Shown here in pieces: positions 53,234-63,977 of a stretch of 64,000 bases of DNA. The DNA comes from Mariprofundus erugo. GTDB taxonomy: Bacteria > Pseudomonadota > Zetaproteobacteria > Mariprofundales > Mariprofundaceae. Under the pieces are notes generated by a model that ran no database searches, had not been told where the DNA came from, and saw only the letters and a program-made list of their open reading frames with translations. Numbering within the stretch: the stretch's first letter is position 1; each line of letters starts with the position of its first letter. The translations under genes and the position numbers were made by a program. Location of the stretch: NCBI RefSeq assembly GCF_005818865.1, contig NZ_VBRY01000007.1, positions 119,895 to 183,894 of the forward strand. The letters run 5' to 3'.

Positions 53234-54634
53234 TCAGCGGAAATAGGCCGGGTCGATATTGTACTTTCGCAACAGCTTGCGCACGGTGTTGCGGTTCAGG
53301 CCGAGCATGTCTGACACCTTCAGCTGGTTGCCATGACACTGTTCCAGTGCCAGCACCAGCAGGGGCGGCTCGACCTGTTCGAGCATGTACTGATGCAGAT
53401 TGGTGGCTCGGGCATAGCCCAGCTGATGCAGGTATTGCCGGGTGCAGCGGGTGACGGAGTCTCCGAGCGTCTCTTCCTCACCGGTGTGGTTGTTGGTGTT
53501 ACCCAGGGCCAGTGCCACATCGGTCAGCGTGATGGTGGCGCCGGGGGTCAATACCGCCAGACGACGCATGACGTTTTTCAGTTCACGCACATTGCCGGGC
53601 CAGTCATGCCGGCTTAACAGATCCATGGCATCATCGAGCAGGATCGGTTTGTCCATGCCGAGCTCTTCCGTGGCCTGATCCAGCAGGAAGTTGGCCAGCT
53701 CAGGGATATCATCCCGACGCTCGCGTAACGGCGGAATCTGTACCGGAATGACGTTCAGACGGTAGTAGAGGTCTTCACGGAATTCACCCTTGGTGATTTT
53801 GCTGGTCAGGTTCTGGTGGGTGGCGGCGAGCAGGCGTACATTGACCACCCTGGATTCACTGCCGCCCACACGCTGGACCCGGCCCTCCTCCAGTACACGC
53901 AGCAACTTGGCCTGCAGCGCCAGCGGCATATCACCGATTTCATCCAGAAACAGGGTACCGCCATCGGCCTGCACGAAGCGGCCCTCGCGTGTTTTATCGG
54001 CGCCGGTGAATGAGCCCTTTTCATGGCCGAACAGCTCGGATTCAAGCAGATCGGCAGGAATGGCGGCGGTATTGATGGCGACAAAGGCTTTGCCTGCCCG
54101 CTGACTGCGTTCGTGCAGTGTCTTGGCGACCATCTCCTTGCCGGTACCCGACTCTCCGGTGATCAGGACAGTCAAATCGGAGGTGGCCACGCGTCCCAGG
54201 GTGCGGAACATCTGCTGCATGGCCGGGCTGCGGCCGATGATCAGATCTTCGTTCTTTTCACTGCGTACGTTACCACTGACTTTTTCTTTTTTTGCAGGGC
54301 GCACTCTTGCCAGCAGCTGCCTTACCTCGCCAAGGTCGAATGGCTTGGGCAGATACTCCATGGCCCCCATGCGGTATGCCTCAGCGGCATGACCGAAGGT
54401 GGTTTCCGCCGTCAGCATGACAACCGGCATCGGCAGGCCCGATGCAAGCAGATCCATGCCATTACCATCCGGCAGATAGACATCAAGAAATGCCAGTGCA
54501 AACGGGCCGGTGGTCAGGGCTGCGCGCGCTTCGGCAATCGAGCCTGCCGCCACCACATCAACGCCTTCTTCACGCAGCACCTTGTCCAGTACCCAGCGAA
54601 TGCCCTCATCATCATCAACAATCAATACTCGCAT
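53234..54634 (-). CDS. ntrC: NtrC-family sigma-54 response regulator
   Basis: 466-aa nitrogen-type regulator: receiver (DDDEG, LAFLDVYLPDGNG, LPKPFD), AAA+ domain with Walker A ITGESGTGKEMVAK and the sigma-54 loop GSFTGADKTREG, and a C-terminal Fis-type helix-turn-helix (QLKVSDMLGLNRNTVRKLLRKY). The loop has GSFTGA where many have GAFTGA, still functional in known enzymes. Its ATG is adjacent to the ntrB stop. The name ntrC/glnG assumes nitrogen control; another sigma-54 pathway is possible. Confidence 0.9.
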   Translation of the reverse strand: MRVLIVDDDEGIRWVLDKVLREEGVDVVAAGSIAEARAALTTGPFALAFLDVYLPDGNGMDLLASGLPMPVVMLTAETTFGHAAEAYRMGAMEYLPKPFDLGEVRQLLARVRPAKKEKVSGNVRSEKNEDLIIGRSPAMQQMFRTLGRVATSDLTVLITGESGTGKEMVAKTLHERSQRAGKAFVAINTAAIPADLLESELFGHEKGSFTGADKTREGRFVQADGGTLFLDEIGDMPLALQAKLLRVLEEGRVQRVGGSESRVVNVRLLAATHQNLTSKITKGEFREDLYYRLNVIPVQIPPLRERRDDIPELANFLLDQATEELGMDKPILLDDAMDLLSRHDWPGNVRELKNVMRRLAVLTPGATITLTDVALALGNTNNHTGEEETLGDSVTRCTRQYLHQLGYARATNLHQYMLEQVEPPLLVLALEQCHGNQLKVSDMLGLNRNTVRKLLRKYNIDPAYFR

Positions 54635-55651
54635 CTATTTATCCTCATTGCTGTGGCGGACCGGCAGTTGCAGGGTCATGGTGGTGCGCCCGTTATCGCA
54701 GCGCATATTGATACGGCCGCCATGCTCGAGCATGACCCGTTGCACCAGTGCCAGCCCCAGGCCGCTACCGCGCTGCTTGCCTGTGACGTAGGGTTCAAAC
54801 AGCCGCTCCCTCAGTTCCGGAGGTACGGTCTGTCCGTCGTTGGTGATGCGAACCTCGATCACCTGTCCATGATGGCCGGGCAGGTGAACGAGTGGTGCCA
54901 TCCGTGTCTGCCACTCAATATAGCTGTCGGCGGCCTCAACGGCATTCTGCCACAGGTTTTCCAGCGCCTGTCTGAGTCGACCTGTATCGGCCTGCGTTTC
55001 CGGCAGGCTGGGATCGAATACCTGGCTGACCCGGATGCCTTCAACCGGGCGGGAGACATCCTGAATCAGTGTGTGAATGTTGATCGACTGCATGCGAATG
55101 GCGGCACGCGGGCCGACCTGCAGAAATGCATCGATGCGCCCGCGAATTCGGTCTACGTCATCGAGCATACGGGTGACAGCCTCCCGGGTTGAGGGGGTAA
55201 GCTCCTGCTCATTGAGCCACTGGCTGGCGCCCTTCAGTGATGCCAGCGGGTTTTTGACCTCATGCGCCATCTCCAGGGCAATGCGGGCTACGGCCTCTGC
55301 CATTTCATGGCGTCGGGCATGGCGCTCAACTTCGCTGCGGTGGGCTTCCGGGATAAAGACAGCGGTCATGCCGCCCTCATGCAGGCCCAGGTGCAGGGAG
55401 ATCGGGGTGCCTGTGCTGCGCATGCAGAGATGGTGATTGGAGGCTCCGCCGCTATAGGGCGTCAGTAATGCCAGCACACGCTCAATCTCGACAGAGGGTG
55501 AAAAAATCGATGCGAGGCTGCGTCCTACCAGCTTGCGGTCCGATTGCCCCAGTGCCTCCTGTGCCAACAGATTGGTTTGCAGAATACGGGCTTCGCTGTC
55601 CAGCAGGATCAGCGGCAGCGGCAGGAATGAAAGAGGGATTTGCTCAAGCAT
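54635..55651 (-). CDS. ntrB: NtrB-like sensor histidine kinase
   Basis: 338-aa cytoplasmic kinase: an N-terminal PAS-like domain (LILLDSEARILQTN), the H-box MAHEVKNPLASLKGA with the phospho-His, and the catalytic ATPase boxes (LWQNAVEAAD, GSGLGLALVQR). It has no membrane helices. ATG 55651 gives an 8-nt overlap with the dusB stop; ATG 55666 is an alternative. The order dusB-ntrB-ntrC matches the common dus-ntr cluster. Confidence 0.9.
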   Translation of the reverse strand: MLEQIPLSFLPLPLILLDSEARILQTNLLAQEALGQSDRKLVGRSLASIFSPSVEIERVLALLTPYSGGASNHHLCMRSTGTPISLHLGLHEGGMTAVFIPEAHRSEVERHARRHEMAEAVARIALEMAHEVKNPLASLKGASQWLNEQELTPSTREAVTRMLDDVDRIRGRIDAFLQVGPRAAIRMQSINIHTLIQDVSRPVEGIRVSQVFDPSLPETQADTGRLRQALENLWQNAVEAADSYIEWQTRMAPLVHLPGHHGQVIEVRITNDGQTVPPELRERLFEPYVTGKQRGSGLGLALVQRVMLEHGGRINMRCDNGRTTMTLQLPVRHSNEDK

Positions 55652-56666
55652 GCAGCGGTCGCTCATGGTGAAGCTGCAATTCGGGTGAGAGAAAGTAATG
55701 GCGCGCCACATCGAGCATCTGTTGCCAGTCATTCAGCGTCTGGAATGACTGACGGAACTCGGCTGATCCGTGCAGCCCCTTGCTGTACCAGATGACATGT
55801 TTGCGGGCGAGTTTCGAGGCGGTGCGGATGCCATGATGGGCAGCCATCTGTTGCAGATGCTCGTCGACAATCGCCCAGCGTTCGGTTGCTGTAGGTGGTG
55901 GCGGGAGGGGCAGCCCCATGATGGCGGCGTGAACTTCGCCAAGCACCCAGGGGTTACCCTGAACGGCTCGACCCACCATGATACCATCACAGCCGGAGAT
56001 GCGGATCATTTCACGTGCCGATGCCGCATCGATAATATCGCCATTGCCGATCACCGGAATCGATACGGCGGCTTTGGCCCGGCCGATATCTTCCCAGTTG
56101 GCATGGCCATGGAACATCTGGGCACGGGTGCGGCCGTGGACCGTCAGCAGCTGAATACCGCTCTCTTCGGCAATGCGGGCGATCTGTTCCACATTTTTGT
56201 TCTGTTCGTCCCAGCCGGTGCGAATTTTCAGCGTGACGGGCACATCGACAGCAGCCACTACAGCCTCAAGGACGCGCGCCACCAGTGGCGGATCCTTCAG
56301 CATGGCAGAGCCAGCGATCTGTTTGCATATTTTTTTGACCGGACAGCCCATATTGATGTCGACAAAGTCAGCGCCATGGCCAACAGCCCAGCGGGCAGCC
56401 TCGGTGACAAAAGCGGGATCGGAGCCGGCAATCTGGATGGAGACCGGGTGCTCGTCCGCTCCCAGCTCCGCCATGCGCTCGGTGCGTTCACGCCCCATAT
56501 CCACGGCGCGCGATGCAATCATCTCGGTCACCATCAGGCCGACGCCAAAGCGTTTGCAGATGCGCCGGAACGGGAGGTCGGTAATGCCGGCCATCGGTGC
56601 CAGTACCAGCGGGTCATCAATGGTATATTTCCCCAGTCTGAAGCCGGGAAGCAATCTGTTGTTCAT
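55644..56666 (-). CDS. dusB: tRNA-dihydrouridine synthase B
   Basis: FMN enzyme reducing uridine in tRNA. LAPMAGITDLPFRRICKRFG, the catalytic Cys in INMGCPVKKICKQIAGSAML (near the middle), and VHGRTRAQMFHG are conserved. The length is 340 aa from ATG 56666. The frame is open further upstream, but that part has no conserved pattern. Confidence 0.9.
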   Translation of the reverse strand: MNNRLLPGFRLGKYTIDDPLVLAPMAGITDLPFRRICKRFGVGLMVTEMIASRAVDMGRERTERMAELGADEHPVSIQIAGSDPAFVTEAARWAVGHGADFVDINMGCPVKKICKQIAGSAMLKDPPLVARVLEAVVAAVDVPVTLKIRTGWDEQNKNVEQIARIAEESGIQLLTVHGRTRAQMFHGHANWEDIGRAKAAVSIPVIGNGDIIDAASAREMIRISGCDGIMVGRAVQGNPWVLGEVHAAIMGLPLPPPPTATERWAIVDEHLQQMAAHHGIRTASKLARKHVIWYSKGLHGSAEFRQSFQTLNDWQQMLDVARHYFLSPELQLHHERPLHA

Positions 56667-56889
56667 CGGTATAAGTGTCCTGTTGCCTAAAAAACGGGCA
56701 AGCATAGCTGCGACTTCAGCAGTGAGCCAGTTCAGCATGCGATACCAGTGGTATTGCATGAAAATTTCTACTGTTTGCGTGGCCGGGTGTGCGTCATTTT
56801 GCCGCAAAGAGCCGCTGTCGTGGTTGCTCGTTGCAGCAGGCCTGCAGGTTCAGCTTGCCCGGAAGATAGACAGTTGTCAGCCTCGCCGC

Positions 56890-57495
56890 ATGAACGATAC
56901 AACAGCGTCCCGCATTCACTGGCCTAATACGCACTTTCTGCAATCGGTCGCCAATGCGCGCGAGTTCCCGGATACGGGGTTGCCGCAGGTGGCTGTGGCC
57001 GGCCACTCCAATGTAGGCAAGTCCTCCCTGATGAATGCACTGTTCGGCCGTAACGGGCTGGTGAAGACATCGAAAAACCCTGGCTGTACGCGCCTGCTGA
57101 ATCTGTTCGCCGTTGACGATCGTATGCTGGTGGTGGATTTGCCGGGTTACGGTTATGCGAGAGCCTCAAAAAGTGAGCAGAATCGCTGGATCAGCATGAT
57201 TGATGGCTACCTCACCGGTGCTGATCTCAAACTGGTGCTGGTGCTGCTTGATATACGCCATGGGCCGAAGGACTCGGATATGCAGCTGATCGAGTGGCTG
57301 AATGAGGCCGGTATTCGCTGGGTGCCGGTGGCCACCAAGGCGGATAAACTCTCCGGTAACGGGCGTTCCAGGCGGTTGAAAGAGATGACCGATGCGATGG
57401 GGGGGCTGCTCAAGCCGCTACCCACCTCCAGCGCCAAAGGGCTGGGCATCGACAACCTGCGCGCTTTGCTGCAGCAGGAGCTGTTCGACGCATAA
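56890..57495 (+). CDS. engB: Ribosome biogenesis GTP-binding protein EngB/YsxC
   Basis: 201-aa GTPase needed for large-subunit assembly. G1 VAGHSNVGKSSLMNALFG, G3 VVDLPGYGYARASK and G4 VATKADKLSGNG are present, and SSAKGLGIDNL gives G5. ATG 56890 is the family-typical start. The 440-codon frame open upstream from 56173 is a shadow across dusB. Confidence 0.93.
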   Translation: MNDTTASRIHWPNTHFLQSVANAREFPDTGLPQVAVAGHSNVGKSSLMNALFGRNGLVKTSKNPGCTRLLNLFAVDDRMLVVDLPGYGYARASKSEQNRWISMIDGYLTGADLKLVLVLLDIRHGPKDSDMQLIEWLNEAGIRWVPVATKADKLSGNGRSRRLKEMTDAMGGLLKPLPTSSAKGLGIDNLRALLQQELFDA

Positions 57496-57524
57496 GCAAA
57501 GGCAAGGTGTTGCTTTGCCTTTGC
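57496..57524 (+). terminator. Stem-loop after engB
   Basis: GCAAAGGCAA (57496-57505) pairs perfectly with TTGCCTTTGC (57515-57524) around a 9-nt loop, right at the engB stop. There is little T run, so termination may be partial. Confidence 0.6.
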
Positions 57525-57526
57525 AT

Positions 57527-57731
57527 GCCGTCCATGGCTCGCTCGGAAGCGCCGAACTTAATCAGCGCTTCCTTAAGGAGATGCTGATTTATTGCCCTCC
57601 TGGCAAAAATCAGTTCGCAAGGACAAAAGCGTGGTTTTGTCTTTGCTTACAAATCAGGCACTTACGCGCCTGATTTGGCGAGCCGTCCATGGCTCGCTCG
57701 GAAGCGCCGAACTTAATCAGCGCTTCCTTAA
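57527..57731. repeat. Intergenic repeat block with two 50-bp direct copies and a palindromic core
   Basis: A 50-bp unit (starting GCCGTCCATGGCTCGCTCGG and ending CGCTTCCTTAA) occurs identically at 57,527-57,576 and 57,682-57,731. Between them lies the core at 57,575-57,612 (CTGATTTATTGCC...TGGCAAAAATCAG, an imperfect palindrome). A further stem follows near 57,651 (AAATCAGGC/GCCTGATTT, 9 bp). Related cores occur at 34.7, 42.45 and 45.65 kb. No coding frame or transposase is visible; MITE-like or REP-like identity is not settled. Confidence 0.75.
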
Positions 57732-57738
57732 CGCTTTA

Positions 57739-58026
57739 TCACTGGCTTAATTCGTAATCAACGACAGTGCGGGCCATGGTTGCCGCCCTGACCATGGGCA
57801 CAACGGCCTGATGTTCAGGGTGGGCCTGATATGCGGCCAGAGCATCACGATCCGTATGCGTTGTGGTCAGTACCAGATCAGCCGACTGCTCTGACTGCAG
57901 AAAGTCGATGCCGACTTCAATAGCAAGCAGGCCGGGGATCTTTCCCGCCAGAGCCTCAAGTGCGGCTTTGAGAGCGGCAGCTCCGTTTTTATCCTTCAGC
58001 TTCCACATGACGATATGTTTGACCAT
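57739..58026 (-). CDS. Dabb (stress-responsive A/B-barrel) domain protein
   Basis: 95-aa single-domain protein: MVKHIVMWKLKD, HTDRDALAAYQAHPEHQAVV and VVDYEL are typical of the dimeric Dabb family. AGGGG lies upstream of ATG 58026. The role in bacteria is unclear. Confidence 0.85.
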   Translation of the reverse strand: MVKHIVMWKLKDKNGAAALKAALEALAGKIPGLLAIEVGIDFLQSEQSADLVLTTTHTDRDALAAYQAHPEHQAVVPMVRAATMARTVVDYELSQ

Positions 58027-58329
58027 GCATGATTCCCCTTGTTGGCACTTTAGCCGCACAGGCTACGTGGCACAGCCTGCGGGTAAAGTCACACCGTTAT
58101 CCTTTGCCGGTGTCGTGCCGGTGCGAGTCATTCGGGCGCTTGTCTCACCGGTGTCATAATTATCTGCATAGTGCGCTGTTCCTGTTCTGTTGCACGTTCC
58201 GGGTGTGGCCAGCGCCGCTCAATAGCAAAGAGCGCAAGCGGAGTGGTCCGTCATTGATTGATGACATGCAAGGCCGTCTGTGCGGATACAGGAAATGACT
58301 GAATGACAATCGATGAACGAGAGGCTGAA

Positions 58330-58860
58330 ATGAAACTACGTCTGTTAAAAACTTTGATCGCGCTGTGGGTGGCATCCATTATGATGCCTGTGATCAGTGC
58401 CGAGGCTGATGAGCTGGTAAGGCTGAATATCGCGGCTTTTGAGAAGCGAGATCCCAATTATGAATTTGATTCAATCATTACCGGTACCTATGCCCAGCTG
58501 TTTGAGCAGGTGCAGGGCAAGGCCGATGTGATCTTTCTTAACCGGACACCGGTACTGAAGAACGGTGACGTGGTGAATCTGCAGCTGGATGCGCTGCGCA
58601 TGGCTCAGGGTAATCTTTCCAATGGTGGCTTGAACTGCCAGTTCGGTTTCACCAATGAGTCGGATGAAGATTCCCAGTTTTACTCGATTGCCGGTATGTG
58701 CAACATTATGTATGCCGAGGATGAAGGGACTCGCAAGGTGCGCCTGATTATCAAGCGCTCCATGCTTTCGGATGTGAACTACGGCATGAATGTGTGGATG
58801 AAGGTCTACGAAGACAAGACGGCCGGCGTTGTGATCTACGGTGACGTGGATCCGAAATAA
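58330..58860 (+). CDS. Exported protein of unknown function
   Basis: 176-aa protein with a signal peptide (KTLIALWVASIMMPVISA). Its mature part has a Cys pair (GGLNCQFGF and IAGMCNIMY) that could form a disulfide, and a beta-rich pattern with repeated charged and hydrophobic alternation. GAGAGG precedes ATG 58330. I do not recognise a family. It is flanked by gaps of about 300 and 250 bp, so it is likely monocistronic. Confidence 0.7.
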   Translation: MKLRLLKTLIALWVASIMMPVISAEADELVRLNIAAFEKRDPNYEFDSIITGTYAQLFEQVQGKADVIFLNRTPVLKNGDVVNLQLDALRMAQGNLSNGGLNCQFGFTNESDEDSQFYSIAGMCNIMYAEDEGTRKVRLIIKRSMLSDVNYGMNVWMKVYEDKTAGVVIYGDVDPK

Positions 58861-58873
58861 AGTGATTCATATG

Positions 58874-58900
58874 GCCGGCCAGGCTCGATGCATGGCCGGC
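58874..58900 (+). terminator. Possible terminator after the exported protein gene
   Basis: GCCGGCCA (58874-58881) pairs with TGGCCGGC (58893-58900), a perfect 8-bp stem starting 13 bp after the stop. T-rich sequence is only weakly present further on. Confidence 0.45.
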
Positions 58901-59108
58901 AGCTCCGTGTTTTGAACGTCTGCCTTATGGAGCTTTTTGCCTTGTGGTTGCCAGGGCGATATCGATTTACAGGTGTCCGTGCGGGCTGATGATGGCTCGC
59001 ACGGAGGCAGTGAATAGGTCACGATTTCTCTGAATATCTTGCAGGGAGGCATGGTCCGGGCTGCTGCCGGATAATGCAAAACAGCTGTGTCGCGGTTATC
59101 CTCGCCAC

Positions 59109-62100
59109 ATGCGATTCGCCCCGTTTGCCCACCTGCATGTTCACTCCGACTTCTCCCTGCTGGGTGCCACCCTCTCTGTCAGCGAAATGCTTAACAGGGT
59201 GGCGGAGATGCATCAGCCTGCTGTAGCGCTGACCGATTATGGCAACCTGTTTGGTGCCATCGAGTTTTATACCAAAGCCATGCGTATGGGCATCAAGCCG
59301 ATTATGGGCTGTGAAGTTTATATCTGCGAAGATCACAACCAGCGTATTTCAGAGGGGCCGCGCGGCCCCCGTTTTCCGCAGCTGGTGCTGCTGGCTCGCA
59401 ATAATCGTGGCTGGAAAAATCTGCTGAAACTGGTTTCAGTCTCCTATCTTGAAGGTTTTTATTATAAGCCGCGTGTCGGCAAGCCATTTCTGCGCGAACA
59501 TGCCGATGGCCTGATTGCGCTCTCATCCGGCTGGAACGGAGAGGTGGAGCAGCATCTGCAGCGGGGGGACCGGGAGGCGGCCCGTCAGGCGGCGATCGCC
59601 TACCGTGATATGTTTCATGAAAACTGCTTTTTTCTTGAGATTCAACGCCATAACGCCGCCGGCCAGGAGCGGGTTAATGATGCCCTGATCGAACTGGCGC
59701 ATGAGCTGCATATTCCACTGGTGGCGAGTAACAATGCCCACTTCCTTGAGCGCGAGGATTTTCAGGCGTTCGAGGCGATGCTGGCGTTGCAACAGAACCG
59801 TACCATCCACGATGATGTGGCCGGCCACTTTACGCCTGAATATTATCTGAAGTCGTATGAGGAGATGCAGGCGCTGTTCGAGGATATTCCCGAGGCGCTG
59901 GAAAACAGCATCCATATTGCCAACCGCTGCAATGTGGATTTGCAGTTCGGCCACTATCAGCTGCCTGATTTTCAGCCGCCTGAGGATATGGAACTGTCGG
60001 CCTATATGCGCGAGCAATCGGCCGAGGGACTTCATGAGCGCTGGCCGGCGATTCTTGCCGGTGACCCTGAGGCAAAACGGGAAATATACGATGCCCGCCT
60101 GCAGTTCGAGCTCGATGTGATCGAAAAGATGGGCTTTCCCGGCTACTTCCTGATCGTATCGGACTTCATAACCTGGTCGAAGCATCAGGGGATTCCGGTC
60201 GGACCGGGCCGTGGTTCCGGTGCCGGCTCCCTGGTTGCCTATTGCCTGAAAATTACCGATCTGGATCCGATCAAGTATGGCCTGCTGTTCGAGCGATTCC
60301 TCAATCCCGAACGTGTCTCGATGCCCGACTTCGATATCGATTTCTGTATGAGCCGGCGTGAAGAGGCGATCCGTTATGTGACGGCAAAATATGGCGAGGA
60401 CAAGGTGGCGCAGATCATCACCTTCGGTTCGATGAAGGCCAAGGCGGTGATCAGGGATGTCGGGCGCGTGCTTGGCATGGAGCTCGCCAAGGTCAACATG
60501 ATCGCCAAACTGGTGCCGAATGATCTGAAAATGACGCTTGAAAAGGCGCTGGTGGATGAGCCCAAGCTGGCCAAACTGGTCAAGGAGGATGTGGAGGTCG
60601 AACGTTTGTTCGCGCTGGCCCGCAGGCTGGAGGGGCGTCACCGTAATGCCGGCAAGCATGCTGCCGGTGTGATTATCGGCCGGCGTGAGCTGGTCGATAC
60701 AGCACCATTGTTCAAGGTGGCCGGCGAAGAGGGCAAGGTGGTCCAGTGGGACATGGCCAATGTGGAGAAGGTGGGGCTGATCAAGTTCGACTTTCTCGGC
60801 CTGAAAACACTGACGGTGATTGATATCGCGGTGAAGCTGGTGCGCCAGTATGAAAGCGGTGATGTTGCCCGCAACTTTGATATCACCAGAATCCCGATGG
60901 ACGATCTGGCTACCTTCAAGCTGATGCAGCGAGGGCAGACCGGTGCGGTGTTCCAGGTGGAATCATCGGGCATGCGTGATCTTCTGACCCGTCTCAAGCC
61001 CGACTGTTTTGAGGACATTATTGCACTGGTGGCACTCTACCGCCCCGGCCCGCTGGAATCGGGCATGGTGGATACCTTTATCGAGTGTAAGCACGGGCGC
61101 CAGGAGATTGTTTATCTGTTTCCGCAGCTCAAGCCCATCCTGCAGGAAACCAACGGTGTGATTCTGTATCAGGAGCAGGTGATGCAGATCGCCCAGCTGC
61201 TGGCCGGCTATACGCTGGGGCAGGCGGATATGCTGCGGCGAGCCATGGGTAAGAAAAAGCCCGAAGAGATGGCCAAGCAGCGCCAGATTTTCATGGAGGG
61301 TGCGGAGAAGCAGAAGGTGAACCTTGAAAAGGCCGAACATATGTTCGACCTGATGGAGAAGTTCGCCGGCTACGGCTTTAACAAGTCGCACTCTGCCGCC
61401 TATGCACTGATCTCGTATCAGACCGCCTATCTGAAAGCGCACTATCCGCGCGCCTTTATGGCCGCCACGATGAGCTGCGATATGGGCAATACCGATAAAC
61501 TGGCGATGCTGGTGAGTGATTGTCGCAATATGGGCATCGAGGTGACACCGCCGCATATCAATGAATCCGACTGGGAATTCAGGCCTGAAGGTGAGCATAT
61601 CCGCTATGGTTTGGGGGCGATCAAGGGGGTGGGTGAAGCTGCGGTGCGTGCCGTGATCGAGGAGCGCAAGAAGCGTGGCCCGTTCTCCTCCTTCGAGGAT
61701 ATGATCATGCGGGCTCCGCCGCGTACGCTCAACAAGCGAATTCTTGAGGCGTTGATCAAGGCCGGGGCTCTCTCCGGTTTAATCCCGCATCAGCGGGCAG
61801 CCCTGGAGGGGATGGGGGAAGTGCTTGAAGCGCTGTCGCGCAAGCGCAAGGAGTTTGCCTCCAATCAGTCCTCGCTGTTTGGTGTCGCCGAGCCTGAAAG
61901 TGATAGCGGTGGTTTCCCTGCGGTCACGCCGTGGAATGCCGGTGAGTGTTTGCAGGCTGAACGTGAGGTGATCGGTTTTTATCTGACCGGCCACCCGCTG
62001 GAGTCATGGCTGAAGCGGGCCACAGGGTTGAGTGATTGTCATCTGGGCGAGCTGGCGACGCGCGAGGATGGCAGTGAGGTGGTGATTGCCGTTGGTGTTT

Positions 62101-62624
62101 CATCCATTCGCCAGTACCAGGGTGGACGCGGTACGATGGCATTCGTGCAGCTGGAAGATTTGCACGGGCAGGCGGAAATGGTCTGCTTCGCCGCGGTCTA
62201 TGCCGAAGCTGCAGAATTGCTGCAGGCGGATATCCCGTTGTTGGTCGCGGTGCGTGTGGATCGCAGCAAGGATGAGCCGGTTCTGATTGCCGATGCGATT
62301 GCCTCGCTGGAAGAACTGATGCCGGATCTGGTCAGTGAAGTGCAGATTTCAACAGCCAGCCTGACCTGGGATCGGGAGACGGTGACCTGGTTAAAATCGC
62401 TGGCCACGGGAGGGCCTGCATGTCTGTCATTCCATGTCAGGCTGCCGGACGCTAGTCTTGCCCTTTTGCAGACCGGACCGTGTATTCGCTGGGATGAGCA
62501 GACCAAAGCACAACTGGATGCCCGTTTCGGCGTTGACGCCATTCATGTTCGTTGCCGGGCATGGAAGCCTGTACGCCCTCAGCAGGTGCGCAGGGGACAA
62601 GATCGGAACGACAAGAGAGGATAA
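59109..62624 (+). CDS. dnaE: DNA polymerase III alpha subunit
   Basis: Replicative polymerase, 1,171 aa. The PHP domain begins [13 protein letters not shown]. The palm aspartates are in [14 protein letters not shown] (FDIDF), and [18 protein letters not shown] and the HhH and OB regions follow ([32 protein letters not shown]). The C-terminus is intact. It lies 1 nt ahead of accA, as in many gammaproteobacteria. Confidence 0.96.
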   Translation: MRFAPFAHLHVHSDFSLLGATLSVSEMLNRVAEMHQPAVALTDYGNLFGAIEFYTKAMRMGIKPIMGCEVYICEDHNQRISEGPRGPRFPQLVLLARNNRGWKNLLKLVSVSYLEGFYYKPRVGKPFLREHADGLIALSSGWNGEVEQHLQRGDREAARQAAIAYRDMFHENCFFLEIQRHNAAGQERVNDALIELAHELHIPLVASNNAHFLEREDFQAFEAMLALQQNRTIHDDVAGHFTPEYYLKSYEEMQALFEDIPEALENSIHIANRCNVDLQFGHYQLPDFQPPEDMELSAYMREQSAEGLHERWPAILAGDPEAKREIYDARLQFELDVIEKMGFPGYFLIVSDFITWSKHQGIPVGPGRGSGAGSLVAYCLKITDLDPIKYGLLFERFLNPERVSMPDFDIDFCMSRREEAIRYVTAKYGEDKVAQIITFGSMKAKAVIRDVGRVLGMELAKVNMIAKLVPNDLKMTLEKALVDEPKLAKLVKEDVEVERLFALARRLEGRHRNAGKHAAGVIIGRRELVDTAPLFKVAGEEGKVVQWDMANVEKVGLIKFDFLGLKTLTVIDIAVKLVRQYESGDVARNFDITRIPMDDLATFKLMQRGQTGAVFQVESSGMRDLLTRLKPDCFEDIIALVALYRPGPLESGMVDTFIECKHGRQEIVYLFPQLKPILQETNGVILYQEQVMQIAQLLAGYTLGQADMLRRAMGKKKPEEMAKQRQIFMEGAEKQKVNLEKAEHMFDLMEKFAGYGFNKSHSAAYALISYQTAYLKAHYPRAFMAATMSCDMGNTDKLAMLVSDCRNMGIEVTPPHINESDWEFRPEGEHIRYGLGAIKGVGEAAVRAVIEERKKRGPFSSFEDMIMRAPPRTLNKRILEALIKAGALSGLIPHQRAALEGMGEVLEALSRKRKEFASNQSSLFGVAEPESDSGGFPAVTPWNAGECLQAEREVIGFYLTGHPLESWLKRATGLSDCHLGELATREDGSEVVIAVGVSSIRQYQGGRGTMAFVQLEDLHGQAEMVCFAAVYAEAAELLQADIPLLVAVRVDRSKDEPVLIADAIASLEELMPDLVSEVQISTASLTWDRETVTWLKSLATGGPACLSFHVRLPDASLALLQTGPCIRWDEQTKAQLDARFGVDAIHVRCRAWKPVRPQQVRRGQDRNDKRG

Positions 62625-62625
62625 A

Positions 62626-63582
62626 GTGGCCTTTAGTTATCTCGAATTTGAACGTCCAATTGCGGAGTTGACCTCCAAGATCGAGGAGTTGTCCAGTATG
62701 GGCAGCGGCTCGGGGGTGAACATTGCCGAAGAGGTGGAGCGGCTGAATATCAAGCGCGACAAGCTGGTCGAGCAGATCTACAGCAAAGCGACCCGCTCCC
62801 AGATTTGCCAGTTATCCAGACATCCCGACAGGCCGTATGTTCTTGATTATATTCCGCTTCTTTTTGATGATTTTCAGGAGCTGCATGGTGAGCGCACCTT
62901 TGCCGATGACGGTGCGATTGTCGGTGGCCTGGCCAGCTTCCGTGGCCGGAGTGTGATGGTCGTGGGACACCAGAAGGGGCGTGATACCAAGGAGAAGTTG
63001 CGGCGCAACTTCGGCATGCCGAGGCCTGAAGGCTATCGTAAGGCACTGCGCCTGTTCCGTTTGGCCGAGCGCTTCGATTTGCCTGTATTGACCTTTATCG
63101 ATACCGCCGGTGCCTGGCCGGGTATCGATGCAGAAGAGCACGGCCAGAGTGAGGCGATTGCCCGTAACCTGCAGGAGCTGGCCGGGTTGAAGGTGCCGGT
63201 GATCTGCACCGTGATCGGCGAAGGTGGCTCCGGTGGCGCGCTGGCGATTGGTGTCGGTGATCGCATGTATATGCAGCAGTTTTCCACCTATTCGGTGATT
63301 TCACCGGAAGGGTGTGCGGCGATTCTCTGGCGTGACCGCGCGTTTGCCTCCGAAGCAGCAGAGGCATTGAAGCCGACGGCACAGGATCTGCAGGAGCTCG
63401 GACTGATTGATGGTATTATTGCCGAGCCGAAAGAGGGCGCCCATCGCAATGTGGCGGCGGCGGCAGAGCTGATCGGCAATGTGCTGGAAGGCACACTGAA
63501 AGAACTGCTCTCCATGTCGACTGACAAGCTGCTTGCAGGCCGCGCCGAGCGCCTGCGTCGTATTGGTGCGTTCAGCGAGTAA
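62626..63582 (+). CDS. accA: Acetyl-CoA carboxylase carboxyltransferase subunit alpha
   Basis: Forms malonyl-CoA with Acc[40 protein letters not shown] and [15 protein letters not shown] are conserved. The frame is open back into dnaE, but GTG 62626 with GAGAGG at 62615-62620 gives 318 aa, the usual size, beginning [12 protein letters not shown]. It follows dnaE by 1 nt. Confidence 0.95.
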   Translation: MAFSYLEFERPIAELTSKIEELSSMGSGSGVNIAEEVERLNIKRDKLVEQIYSKATRSQICQLSRHPDRPYVLDYIPLLFDDFQELHGERTFADDGAIVGGLASFRGRSVMVVGHQKGRDTKEKLRRNFGMPRPEGYRKALRLFRLAERFDLPVLTFIDTAGAWPGIDAEEHGQSEAIARNLQELAGLKVPVICTVIGEGGSGGALAIGVGDRMYMQQFSTYSVISPEGCAAILWRDRAFASEAAEALKPTAQDLQELGLIDGIIAEPKEGAHRNVAAAAELIGNVLEGTLKELLSMSTDKLLAGRAERLRRIGAFSE

Positions 63583-63679
63583 CGACTGCCTTTGACAGGC
63601 TGGCGCGCCGCTCTATGCTGCGCCGCCTGTCATTGTTGGCATAAGTGCAGAAACGGTGCACATCATGCTGACAACATAT

Positions 63680-63753
63680 GGAGAGGTACTCGAAGCGGTC
63701 ACAACGGCACCGACTCGAAATCGGTTGGGGGCGAAAGTCCCACGCGGTTTCGA
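63680..63753 (+). pseudogene. tRNA-Ser(CGA)-like 5' fragment, copy 1
   Basis: Cloverleaf 5' part: GGAGAGG acceptor, D-arm region, ACCGA/TCGGT anticodon stem with anticodon CGA, class II variable arm, and the first half of a T-arm. The sequence departs from any tRNA after TTTCGA, and no CTCTCC acceptor partner follows. It is thus a fragment or a tRNA interrupted by unrelated sequence. Copy 2 begins at 63,904. Confidence 0.6.
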
Positions 63754-63903
63754 CAAATGTGCAGGAGCAACATTTGAACGCCGGAAGTATGACGGCGGCC
63801 CCGTAAGGGGTGAGGGGCAGGAGCCCCGAATCATCCCGCCCGCAGGGCAACGGTTCAGGTTGGCATAAGTGCGGAAACGGTGCACATCATGCTGACAACA
63901 TAT

Positions 63904-63977
63904 GGAGAGGTACTCGAAGCGGTCACAACGGCACCGACTCGAAATCGGTTGGGGGCGAAAGTCCCACGCGGTTTCGA
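63904..63977 (+). pseudogene. tRNA-Ser(CGA)-like 5' fragment, copy 2
   Basis: Identical to copy 1 over the tRNA-like part, with the anticodon at 63,940-63,942. The unit is cut by the window end. Whether an intact tRNA ends the array lies outside this view. Confidence 0.55.

Noticed and set aside
56173..56889. Long plus-strand N-terminal extension of engB
   Set aside because: It lies over dusB on the other strand and has no conserved content. EngB begins at ATG 56890.
63754..63858. 4.5S (SRP) RNA or tmRNA within the repeat
   Set aside because: The conserved SRP loop (GGTCAGG, GGAAGGAAGCAGC) and a tmRNA tag frame are absent, although stems are present.
63656..63868. 70-codon frame across the tandem repeat
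   Set aside because: It is simply a translation of the tRNA-like fragment and stems; the opposite strand reads equally open. RNA structure explains the sequence better.
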